DNA of 18,949 nt, taken from an uncultured Streptococcus sp. Its GTDB lineage: Bacteria; Bacillota; Bacilli; Lactobacillales; Streptococcaceae. Shown here piece by piece: positions 1 to 6,196 of the stretch (position 1 is the first letter of the stretch; every line of letters starts with the position of its first letter). Where the stretch lies: the NCBI RefSeq assembly GCF_959025735.1, contig NZ_CAUFJQ010000028.1:1-18949 (forward strand), in the 5' to 3' direction. The translations under genes and the position numbers were made by a program. The notes beneath the pieces were generated by a model. The model saw nothing but the letters and a program-made list of their open reading frames with translations, did not search any database and had not been told where the DNA came from.

Positions 1-100
1 ACTACGCTGATTTCATCAGCTTTTACAGCCCTACTCAACTGTGCGGAGGTGGGACAACGAAATCGAATTCTAACGAATTACCGATTTCTGTCCCACTCTC
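1..100. repeat. Dispersed intergenic inverted-repeat element, cut by the window edge
   Basis: This noncoding stretch after yidD holds two inverted repeats. The larger one pairs GTGGGACA (49-56) and GAAATCG (59-65) with CGATTTC and TGTCCCAC (82-96), with an inner AATTC/GAATT stem (66-79). The smaller is a perfect GCTGAT/ATCAGC hairpin at 6-20. The block AGCCCTACTCAAC (27-39) looks like one arm of a further stem whose partner would lie beyond base 1. From memory, GTGGGACAGAAATCG-type blocks followed by a GTTGAGTAGGGCT block recur between genes of oral streptococci; this is recall, not a search. In the minus direction it follows the last gene of the yneF-yidD operon. It has no U-tract, so it is more likely a 3'-end or processing structure than a classic terminator. 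Confidence 0.6.
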
Positions 101-123
101 ATTTCTGTTTATTTGTGATCGTC

Positions 124-366
124 CTACTTTGATTCTTCATTTCGTCTCAGACTAAAGTGGTCTGGCAGAGGGTCTGGTCCCGCTTGGGTACCAGGATGGC
201 ATCGCAAGATTCTCGCAACCCCCATCAAGACACCTTTCACACCAAAGCGTTCAATCGCTTGGATCATATAATTGGAACAGGTCGGTTGAAAGCGACAAGA
301 AGGCGGAAATATGGGAGAGATCCATTTTTGATAGCCTCTGACCATAGCAATCAGGATTTTTTTCAT
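124..366 (-). CDS. yidD: YidD membrane protein insertion efficiency factor
   Basis: Small (80 aa) membrane-associated protein of the YidD family, which assists YidC/Sec-dependent insertion of inner-membrane proteins. The family signature is complete: a short amphipathic N-terminus (MKKILIAMVRGYQKWISP), then CRFQPTCSNY with its paired cysteines near residues 24 and 30, then ILRCHP with a third cysteine and a GPDPLP ending. Length is normal for the family. Its ATG overlaps the TGA of rluB by four bases (ATGA), so translation is probably coupled. It is the last gene of the operon before the repeat element. The insertase YidC2 is also in this window (about 9.6 kb away) but belongs to another transcription unit. 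Confidence 0.95.
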   Translation of the reverse strand: MKKILIAMVRGYQKWISPIFPPSCRFQPTCSNYMIQAIERFGVKGVLMGVARILRCHPGTQAGPDPLPDHFSLRRNEESK

Positions 367-1094
367 GATTTTTTAGATTTAGTCACTGCTAGATTGTGCA
401 ACTGGCTAATTTCTTTTTTGTTCAAGCGACGGTATTCACCCGGACGAAGTCCTGAGACATCTAGGTTTCCAAACTGGGTTCGGGAGAGTTTGTCCACTAA
501 AAGTCCTACAGCTTCAAACATCTTTTTAACCTGGTGGTTGCGCCCTTCATGAATGGTCAACTGAACCACTGAACGGTTCTTTTCAACATCCACTTTTAAG
601 ATCTCGTAAGTCGCTGGCTTGGTTTTCTTGCCATCAATGGTCACCCCTCGTGTTAAGGGACGCAAGTTTTCCTTATTGGCAATCCCTTTGACACGCGCCA
701 CATAGACCTTATCAATCTCATTACGTGGGTGAATCATCTCATCTGTAAAATCACCATCATTGGTCAAAATCAAGACACCAGATGTATCCCAGTCCAAACG
801 TCCTACTGGATAGATGCGCTCTGGCACTTGAGATAAAAGGTCAACGACTGTTGTCCGCCCTTTATCATCCGATACACTAGAGATGACGCCACGTGGCTTA
901 TTTAAAAGATAGTAGACCTTTTCTTCGTTATAGATTGGAGTGCCTTCTACTTCAACCTGATCACCGGTCTTAATAATGGTCGCTAATTCACGCACAACTT
1001 GGCCATTTACTGTCACCAAGCCTTGCTTGATCAATTCTTCGGCCTTGCGACGACTAGCCACGCCTGCATGGGCAATGTATTTGTTAATTCTCAT
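363..1094 (-). CDS. rluB: 23S rRNA pseudouridine synthase, RluB/RsuA family
   Basis: Isomerises a specific uridine of large-subunit rRNA to pseudouridine. The 243 aa protein has an N-terminal S4 RNA-binding domain (about residues 1-60, with MRINKYIAHAGVASRRKAEE) followed by the RsuA-type catalytic domain. The catalytic aspartate is D101 in YPVGRLDWDTSGVLILTNDG. The downstream GRNHQVKKMFEAVG motif is also typical. The ATG is preceded by AGAGGA at five bases. Its start lies 11 bases inside scpB and its stop overlaps the yidD start. Association with scpAB is common in Firmicutes. The family is certain; RluB rather than RluE/RsuA specificity rests on operon context and similarity. Confidence 0.93.
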   Translation of the reverse strand: MRINKYIAHAGVASRRKAEELIKQGLVTVNGQVVRELATIIKTGDQVEVEGTPIYNEEKVYYLLNKPRGVISSVSDDKGRTTVVDLLSQVPERIYPVGRLDWDTSGVLILTNDGDFTDEMIHPRNEIDKVYVARVKGIANKENLRPLTRGVTIDGKKTKPATYEILKVDVEKNRSVVQLTIHEGRNHQVKKMFEAVGLLVDKLSRTQFGNLDVSGLRPGEYRRLNKKEISQLHNLAVTKSKKS

Positions 1095-1653
1095 CTAGTT
1101 CCTCTGTTCTCTCTGAAAATAATTGACCTTCTTCTGGATCGATGTCCACTTCCTCAACCTTTGGCAATTCCTCCAAATGATTGATCCCCATATAATCCAA
1201 AAAATACTCCGTTGTGACATACAAATTGGGACGCCCGAGGACTTCTTTTTTCCCATCCTCTCGGATCAGATCAAATGACAGTAGTTTGGTAATGGCACCG
1301 CTGGAATTGACACCCCGAATATCATCGACCTCCACACGGGTGATCGGTTGCTTATAAGCAATGATTGATAAGGTTTCGAGGGCAGCCCGAGACAAACTTT
1401 GGTTCATGGGCGTTCTAGAATAGTCTCGTAAAACCGAAGCGTAGTCTGCCTTTGTCACCAATTTATAACGGGAAGCTGTCTCCATCAAACACAGACTGGT
1501 ATCTGTGTCCTCTTGGTATTTTTGGCTTAATTTTTCTAAACTTTGCACCACACCTGTCGGAGGTAAAGAGAGAAGGTCTGCGATTTGTCTGGCAGTAATT
1601 CCTTCTTCACCCGCTACAAATAAGAGTGCTTCAATTTCAGCTAATTTGCTCAT
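1084..1653 (-). CDS. scpB: Segregation and condensation protein B
   Basis: Winged-helix subunit of the SMC-ScpA-ScpB condensin complex, which compacts and helps segregate the nucleoid. The protein is 189 aa from the chosen ATG at 1653, which has AGGA six bases upstream. A TTG two codons earlier (1659) lacks a better site and is rejected. The N-terminus MSKLAEIEALLFVAGEEGI is the standard first helix. YKQPITRVEVDDIRG and GRPNLYVTTEYFLDYMG belong to the second winged helix. The acidic C-terminal tail (PEEGQLFSERTEELDEN) fits the family. It overlaps scpA by 17 bases and rluB by 11, as expected for subunits made in fixed proportion. Confidence 0.95.
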   Translation of the reverse strand: MSKLAEIEALLFVAGEEGITARQIADLLSLPPTGVVQSLEKLSQKYQEDTDTSLCLMETASRYKLVTKADYASVLRDYSRTPMNQSLSRAALETLSIIAYKQPITRVEVDDIRGVNSSGAITKLLSFDLIREDGKKEVLGRPNLYVTTEYFLDYMGINHLEELPKVEEVDIDPEEGQLFSERTEELDEN

Positions 1654-2356
1654 GTTCAATCCTATTTAAGTAAATTTCTCCAAAAGCCCTATCCTGGATC
1701 ACCGTTACTTCTTGAATCTTGATCAATTCAAGGGTTGCAAGAAATAGAGTAATGACCTCTTGGAGATCCGTTGCTTCTAGAAACAAGTCCTGCAAGAGAA
1801 CTTTTGAGCGATCGTGGAATCGGTGACGCAGCTGGTCCATCAGATCCTCAATCTTGTATTCATCCTTTACAATGGTTGTATGGTTCTGGCGGAATTCTTC
1901 TTTTTTCTTGGTCAATAGTTTTGAGAAAGCCAAGAAGAGATCCACCGTGGTGCGATCATGGAGTAATTCGGTATCGTCATAAATCAATTCCATCTTTGGT
2001 TTTGAATAATAGAGGGCGCGCTCCTCGTGCTGTGAGGCCATCAACTCTCCTAATTGCTTGTAAGTACGGTACTCTTCCAATTGAGAAAGGAGGTCCTGCT
2101 CGAGATCCTCTGCTTCATCCATCTCCTCTGCAACCTTAGGAAGAAGTCTTCGACTCTTGATCAAGGTTAGTTGACTAGCCATCAGCATGTATTCTCCTGC
2201 TACCTCTAGTTTCATAGCCTGAAGGGTCGCCAGATAAGCCAGATACTGTTCGATCACCTCAATCAAGGGGACCTCATAAATATCCATCTGGTATTTAGAG
2301 ACCAAGTGGAGCAAGAGGTCCAAAGGCCCTTCAAAATCTTTAATTTTAATATCCAT
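1637..2356 (-). CDS. scpA: Segregation and condensation protein A (kleisin)
   Basis: Kleisin subunit that bridges the SMC neck and head and carries the ScpB dimer. The 239 aa length is near the streptococcal norm. The N-terminal motif DIKIKDFEGPLDLLLHLV (residues 2-19) is the SMC-neck-binding helix signature. The middle is charged and probably flexible (acidic stretch near residues 78-90, EEMDEAEDLEQDLLSQLEE). The C-terminus (ITLFLATLELIKIQEV) is the small winged helix that contacts the SMC cap. Its ATG shares one base with the xerDL stop (TAATG), and its 3' end overlaps scpB by 17 bases. Confidence 0.95.
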   Translation of the reverse strand: MDIKIKDFEGPLDLLLHLVSKYQMDIYEVPLIEVIEQYLAYLATLQAMKLEVAGEYMLMASQLTLIKSRRLLPKVAEEMDEAEDLEQDLLSQLEEYRTYKQLGELMASQHEERALYYSKPKMELIYDDTELLHDRTTVDLFLAFSKLLTKKKEEFRQNHTTIVKDEYKIEDLMDQLRHRFHDRSKVLLQDLFLEATDLQEVITLFLATLELIKIQEVTVIQDRAFGEIYLNRIEHEQIS

Positions 2357-3087
2357 TATTTATATTTTTCTAATGTCACCATGGTTTTTAGGCCCAATTC
2401 ACGCGCAATACTAAAAAGATCCACACCGAGTTCTCGTTGTTTCAAAATATATTGCTCACGAATCGATTGTGCCGAAAGGTCTTGGTTGCCTTTTTCGATC
2501 AAGAAGGCTTCTAATTGTCGAAATCCCCACTGACGGGAGTATGATTTTCCTTTATTATCAAAGAGATAAATACCATCTAGGAAGAGTTGCAACTCATCCA
2601 GTAACGGCTCTGGAACTTTTAAAACCCGTTTTTGGCCATCTTTGCCCACTCGAATGACATGAAAGTCCAGCTGAATATCTTCGACCTTGACTTGGAGGAT
2701 CTCACTTGGCAACAAGCCCATCTCCAGAATCAACAAGGCCATCAAGCGTCCCTGAGGGTTGGTTGATTCTTCCCAAAAATGGGTCAGATCCAACAATTCC
2801 CGATCATGGGTCTTGGCCGGTTGAATTTTAGGCAATACCAAACGATGGTATTCAGAAATAAAGCGTTCTTGATACAAATAATATAAAAATTGATTAACAG
2901 CGGATAATTTTCGTTTTTGAACCGCCGGTTTAAAATCTTTAATCGAAGCTTGGTAAATTCTCAAATTCGTCGGCGTCACTTTTCCATGAATTGATTCAAT
3001 AAATTGGTCCAAATCATAGAAATAGGCTGACTGAGAATTTTCACTTAGTTCTTTTTGATCAATAAAACTTGCAATAAATTCTTTCAT
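2356..3087 (-). CDS. xerDL: XerD-like protein, tyrosine recombinase fold with degenerate active site
   Basis: Matches the streptococcal XerD-like (XerDL) family, 243 aa, shorter than true XerC/D (about 300 aa). Residues 1-90 are a core-binding SAM-like domain and about 95-243 the catalytic-type domain. Aligning by eye to Xer motifs, the first catalytic Arg is lost (LEMGLLPSEI, Leu126 where TGLRISE has Arg). The HxLRH box is SAQSIRE (Gln207, Arg210, Glu211) and the LGH box is LGL (Leu233). Tyr242 near the end aligns with the nucleophile. Several essential residues are therefore missing and strand exchange is doubtful; DNA binding may remain. Its position directly before scpA suggests a chromosome-organisation role, which is inference. 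Streptococcal dimer resolution is normally done by XerS. Confidence 0.88.
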   Translation of the reverse strand: MKEFIASFIDQKELSENSQSAYFYDLDQFIESIHGKVTPTNLRIYQASIKDFKPAVQKRKLSAVNQFLYYLYQERFISEYHRLVLPKIQPAKTHDRELLDLTHFWEESTNPQGRLMALLILEMGLLPSEILQVKVEDIQLDFHVIRVGKDGQKRVLKVPEPLLDELQLFLDGIYLFDNKGKSYSRQWGFRQLEAFLIEKGNQDLSAQSIREQYILKQRELGVDLFSIARELGLKTMVTLEKYK

Positions 3088-3545
3088 TTTGGAATCATCT
3101 CGTATTCATTTGAAAAATTATGCATTAGCGAATTGATGGCTTTGAGGATCGATTTCCGCGTAATAATCCCTTGGAAATAACCTTCTTCATCCACCACTGA
3201 TAAGAAGGAGTCATCCACCAACTTGTGAAGGACTTCTGTCAAATTGAAGTCTAAGCCGATGACCCCGACCTCCTTCTTTGCAACGTCTACGATATCCATC
3301 GAAGCAAAAGTCTCCTCAGGAATCTCGTGTTTCAATTGATAAGATAGAATATCCGTTAGGGAGATCGTCCCCACAAACTTGCGTTCATCCGTCACTACCG
3401 GGATGCGACTATAGCTAATCTGGCTCAACAGCAAGACCGCATGGTCTACATTGTGGGTATCAATCAAGACCGCTAAATTTTTGGCAGGAGTTAAGAACGT
3501 CTCTTCCTGCGCCAGCAAGAAACGTTCAAATTCCTTTGCTATCAT
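3084..3545 (-). CDS. cbpB: CBS-domain protein CbpB (DarB/YkuL-like c-di-AMP receptor)
   Basis: A 153 aa protein made almost entirely of two CBS repeats: about residues 19-67 (to FVGTISLTDIL) and 84-137 (to FQGIITRKSIL). A short N-terminal helix and a C-terminal helical tail flank them. This architecture is that of CbpB/DarB. In Listeria and Bacillus those proteins bind c-di-AMP and, when free of it, contact Rel and pyruvate carboxylase. Ligand and partners in Streptococcus are inferred from the family. The ATG overlaps the phosphodiesterase stop by four bases (ATGA), and its own stop overlaps the xerDL start the same way. It could instead bind an adenine nucleotide, as many CBS pairs do. Confidence 0.82.
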   Translation of the reverse strand: MIAKEFERFLLAQEETFLTPAKNLAVLIDTHNVDHAVLLLSQISYSRIPVVTDERKFVGTISLTDILSYQLKHEIPEETFASMDIVDVAKKEVGVIGLDFNLTEVLHKLVDDSFLSVVDEEGYFQGIITRKSILKAINSLMHNFSNEYEMIPK

Positions 3546-4063
3546 CTGCTAAACTCCTTTGTCAATTCAGGGTACAATTCATGATCTCGCGTATAATACT
3601 CTACCTTGAAGTTCGAATCGGTAATCTCTATCTTGGCATACAAACACTCGCGAATCAGACCACGAGGTTGGCTAACGGATCCAGGATTCACAAAGAGGGT
3701 TCTTCCTTCCTTCCAAGCATCTGGGATATGAAGGTGACCGTAAAGACAGATATCTGCTTCTTCCTCTTGGGCCCATAGATCCAATTTTTGAAAACTAAAA
3801 TTGATCTGGAAGAGATGTCCGTGGGTCTGGATGATCCGAGTTGGCCCTAGTTGGGTCACCAAGCGTTCCGGATAGCCATCATAAAAATCCATGTTCCCTT
3901 GGACAACGTGGATCCCTTCCCAGACAGGATCGTCACTTTTTAGCTCAGAATCCCCATTGTGAAAGATCCCATCGACCTGACCTAGGTATTTTTCTTTAAT
4001 AGCTTCAACAATGGAGCGGTCTCCATGCGAGTCACTCATAACGATGATTGTTTGCTTTGCCAT
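3542..4063 (-). CDS. YfcE/MJ0936-type metallophosphodiesterase
   Basis: Calcineurin-like phosphoesterase of the small YfcE/MJ0936 class (173 aa). All metal ligands are visible: D11 and H13 (MSDSHGD), D38 (HNGDSE), N57 (GNMD), H81 (QTHGH), and H110/H112 (YGHLH). The family ending FVNPGSVSQPRG is at 125-135. Members hydrolyse artificial phosphodiesters with Mn or Ni; the natural substrate is not known, so no symbol is given. The chosen ATG has GGAGG ten bases upstream, although this puts the first 28 bases inside rdgB. Standing between a nucleotide-pool enzyme and a c-di-AMP-type receptor, a nucleotide substrate is tempting but unproven. Confidence 0.88.
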   Translation of the reverse strand: MAKQTIIVMSDSHGDRSIVEAIKEKYLGQVDGIFHNGDSELKSDDPVWEGIHVVQGNMDFYDGYPERLVTQLGPTRIIQTHGHLFQINFSFQKLDLWAQEEEADICLYGHLHIPDAWKEGRTLFVNPGSVSQPRGLIRECLYAKIEITDSNFKVEYYTRDHELYPELTKEFSR

Positions 4064-5016
4064 GATGGAAATACCTCCAATAACTTTTTAACAGCTAAAG
4101 CACGATGCGATTGTGTATTTTTTTCTTCAAGTGTTAATTCAGCGGCAGCACGGCCCGTTTCCCCAACTAAGAAGAGTGGATCATAGCCAAATCCGTTTTC
4201 ACCCTTAGGTTCAAAATTAATATACCCTGGCCAATCAGCTTCAACCACCAAGCTTTCCTTGCCTGGCCTTGCAACCACCAAGGTCGTATGGAACTTGGCT
4301 GAACGATCTTTCAAGTCAAAAACCATGGCCAATTCGTGCAACAATTTCGCATTGTTTTCCGTATCTGTCGCACCAACTCCCGCAAAACGAGCTGACCAAA
4401 CTCCTGGTAAGCCTCCCAAGATATCTACCTTCAAACCTGAATCATCCGCTAAGACTGTTTTCCCAGTTAGCTCTGCGATGGTTTCAGCTTTTAGGCGGGC
4501 ATTCTCCTCAAAGGTCATCCCTGTTTCTTCGACTTCTGGAAGCTCTGGATACTGATTGAGGTTTTCCACTTCAAAGCCCAGCTTTTCAAACATATTACGG
4601 AATTCTTTGGTTTTTCCTTCATTTCGAGTTGCAATAAGAATCGTATCTTTGACCTTGTCTTGACCCAAGAAGGCTTCCAAATCCACCCCATCACTTGGCA
4701 AATGCAAATAGAGCAATTTCCCTTTTTCAACCAAGAGTAAGGCTCCTTGACGCTGTACGATCTCAAAAGCTCTTCCCTTGACTTCATTCAAGATTTCGGT
4801 CAAAAAGGTCAGAAAACGAAAGGCTGAACCATAGCGCATCACCGATAGATTGAGAGGGAATCCTTCAGGATCCTTGGCAAAGAGAAGTTCCAGCTGATCT
4901 AACAGAGTGGAAGCTTCCGCAGGCACTTGACTAAATTGGTTGTAGTCTGCATCTTCTCCCCATTGGGCAATATACCAATCTTGGGGATCTTTGTATTCAA
5001 ATAGTTTGTCACTCAT
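4036..5016 (-). CDS. rdgB: Non-canonical purine NTP pyrophosphatase (RdgB/HAM1) with N-terminal extension
   Basis: Hydrolyses dITP, XTP and similar deaminated purine triphosphates to the monophosphate, keeping hypoxanthine and xanthine out of DNA and RNA. The RdgB domain occupies about residues 124-320 of 326. It opens with ILIATRNEGKTKEFRNMF and contains TFEENARLKAE, VLADDSGLKVDILGGLPGV, SARFAG, and GENGFGYDPLF. Ordinary RdgB proteins are about 200 aa, so residues 1-120 are an extra domain (it begins MSDKLFEYKDPQDWYIAQWG) with no function I recognise. The start chosen overlaps the murI stop as ATGA and gives a length near that remembered for pneumococcal homologues. An earlier in-frame start at 5055 would lie deeper in murI and is less likely. 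Confidence 0.9.
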   Translation of the reverse strand: MSDKLFEYKDPQDWYIAQWGEDADYNQFSQVPAEASTLLDQLELLFAKDPEGFPLNLSVMRYGSAFRFLTFLTEILNEVKGRAFEIVQRQGALLLVEKGKLLYLHLPSDGVDLEAFLGQDKVKDTILIATRNEGKTKEFRNMFEKLGFEVENLNQYPELPEVEETGMTFEENARLKAETIAELTGKTVLADDSGLKVDILGGLPGVWSARFAGVGATDTENNAKLLHELAMVFDLKDRSAKFHTTLVVARPGKESLVVEADWPGYINFEPKGENGFGYDPLFLVGETGRAAAELTLEEKNTQSHRALAVKKLLEVFPSWQSKQSSL

Positions 5017-5807
5017 AAATTTACATGCTCCACATTCACTGAACGTTCTAGCCATTTTTCGGCAATCGCTGCAAAGCTATTGGCATTTGCAGTGGTATAA
5101 AAGCGGTGGGTCTGCTCTAAGAGTTCGCGACTCTTATTGAGCTCAAAATAGTTTAATAAGACGGAAATATCCCGAACACACTCTGCCCCACTATCAATCA
5201 ATTTGACATCCGGTCCCATAACATTTTGAATGATCGGTTTTAAAAGGGGATAATGGGTGCATCCCAAGACCAAGGTATCAACCTTTCCAACTAGTGGTTT
5301 TAGGGTTTCGTAAACCACCTTTTTGGTCACACTGGATGCCAACTCGTTTGATTCCACTAAAGGAACAAACTTGGGACAAGCTAAACTGCTGACTTCCATG
5401 TCTAGTGCCAGACTTTGAATCTTCTCTTTATAAATTCCAGAAGAAACCGTCATCGGTGTCCCAATGACCCCAATTTTTTGATGGGTCGTCGATTTAATGG
5501 CTGCAGAAGCTCCGGGTAAAATCACTCCTAAAACGGGAATATCAAGTTTCTCCTTGACTTCTTCCCAAACAACTGCCGTCGCTGTATTACAGGCTAAGAC
5601 AATCATCTTGACATTTTTGGTCAGAAGGAAGTTCACCATCTGCCAAGTATACTCGCGAATTTGGTCTGCTGGTCTAGGACCATAAGGTGCACGCGCTGAA
5701 TCTCCAATATAGACGACATCTTCGTGAGGAAGCTGACGGAGCAATTCGCGAACAACAGTCAGGCCCCCTACGCCAGAATCTAAAAAACCAATCGGTCGGT
5801 TATCCAT
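5013..5807 (-). CDS. murI: Glutamate racemase
   Basis: Interconverts L- and D-glutamate to supply D-Glu for the second residue of the peptidoglycan stem peptide. The protein is 264 aa from the chosen ATG (MDNRPIGFLDSGVGGLTVVR). The two catalytic cysteines are seen in VLACNTATA and LGCTHYPLL, and the substrate-pocket aspartate in FLDSGVGG. YIGDSARAPYG is the other conserved block. A TTG five codons upstream is rejected because the ATG has GGAAGGAAG at a suitable distance and matches the usual streptococcal length. The 77-base leader can fold so that this SD is either paired or free. Its stop overlaps the rdgB ATG. Confidence 0.96.
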   Translation of the reverse strand: MDNRPIGFLDSGVGGLTVVRELLRQLPHEDVVYIGDSARAPYGPRPADQIREYTWQMVNFLLTKNVKMIVLACNTATAVVWEEVKEKLDIPVLGVILPGASAAIKSTTHQKIGVIGTPMTVSSGIYKEKIQSLALDMEVSSLACPKFVPLVESNELASSVTKKVVYETLKPLVGKVDTLVLGCTHYPLLKPIIQNVMGPDVKLIDSGAECVRDISVLLNYFELNKSRELLEQTHRFYTTANANSFAAIAEKWLERSVNVEHVNL

Positions 5808-5884
5808 ATCTCTTCCTTCCAAAAGGAGGGACTAAGAAATTCCTCCAAGCCCCTCTCATTTATTATCGTGAGATTGCCCCACTC
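5808..5884 (-). promoter_or_regulatory. yneF-murI gap with competing hairpins over the murI ribosome binding site
   Basis: Read on the minus strand, CCTCC (5829-5825) can pair forward with the murI SD GGAAGG (5820-5815) across a TTTT loop. It can also pair backward with GGAGG (5846-5842) across a 12-base loop. The two pairings exclude each other, one hiding and one freeing the SD. Upstream, GTGGGGCAATCTCAC (around 5882-5866) can form a small 6 bp stem with G-U pairs. There is no convincing terminator. The sequence supports the pairings; a regulatory role is inference. Confidence 0.35.
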
Positions 5885-6130
5885 TTATTTTTTCTTGCTT
5901 TTCGCCATCGCTGATTTTTGTTGGTTCACAATTTGGCGATAGACTTGTTGAACTTTTGCTTCGCTTGGACGTTGGCCGCTGGCACCTAAAAGCGTACGGA
6001 CTGCTTCAACATTCAAACGTGGGTTTGATGCAAATTCTTTTTCAAATTGACGACGAAGCAAGAACATTCCTGCAACCATCCCACCAAAGAAAGCTAAAAT
6101 AATCAACAAAATTCCTAAAAAGAGATTCAT
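5885..6130 (-). CDS. yneF: YneF family (UPF0154) small membrane protein
   Basis: An 81 aa protein with one N-terminal membrane segment (about residues 4-25, FLGILLIILAFFGGMVAGMF). A soluble tail follows with the family signature NPRLNVEAVRTLL and GQRPSEAKVQQVYRQI, ending in a lysine-rich terminus. UPF0154 proteins have no assigned biochemical role; in Bacillus the homologue lies near cell-division and replication genes. The ATG has GGAG eight bases upstream. It is the first gene after the strong promoter at 6168-6196 and so leads the ten-gene operon. Confidence 0.9.
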   Translation of the reverse strand: MNLFLGILLIILAFFGGMVAGMFLLRRQFEKEFASNPRLNVEAVRTLLGASGQRPSEAKVQQVYRQIVNQQKSAMAKSKKK

Positions 6131-6167
6131 ACAATTTTCTCCGATCCATTATTTTTACATAACTATC

Positions 6168-6196
6168 ATTATATCAGACAATCGCTTATTTTTCAA
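6168..6196 (-). promoter_or_regulatory. Sigma-70-type promoter of the yneF-yidD operon
   Basis: On the minus strand TTGAAA (6196-6191) and a perfect TATAAT (6173-6168) are separated by exactly 17 bases. The predicted transcript would start near 6160, giving about a 30-base leader before the yneF ATG at 6130. The -35 box lies inside the last codons of lysA (Asp-Ile-Glu-Lys-stop), so this operon promoter sits in the lysA coding end. No terminator lies between lysA and yneF, so read-through from lysA is also expected. Confidence 0.8.

Noticed and set aside
157..552. Plus-strand open frame of 131 codons opposite yidD and rluB
   Set aside because: It lies antisense to two well-supported overlapping genes and its translation shows no recognisable domain.
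1771..2139. Plus-strand open frame of 122 codons opposite scpA
   Set aside because: Antisense shadow of a conserved gene; low-complexity translation without family features.
4515..4787. Minus-strand open frame in another phase inside rdgB
   Set aside because: Looks at first like a frameshift product, but rdgB is intact across it and keeps all motifs.
5017..5055. Upstream in-frame start for rdgB adding 13 residues
   Set aside because: It would lie 43 bases inside murI; the ATGA overlap start at 5016 fits the neighbouring junctions and remembered family length.
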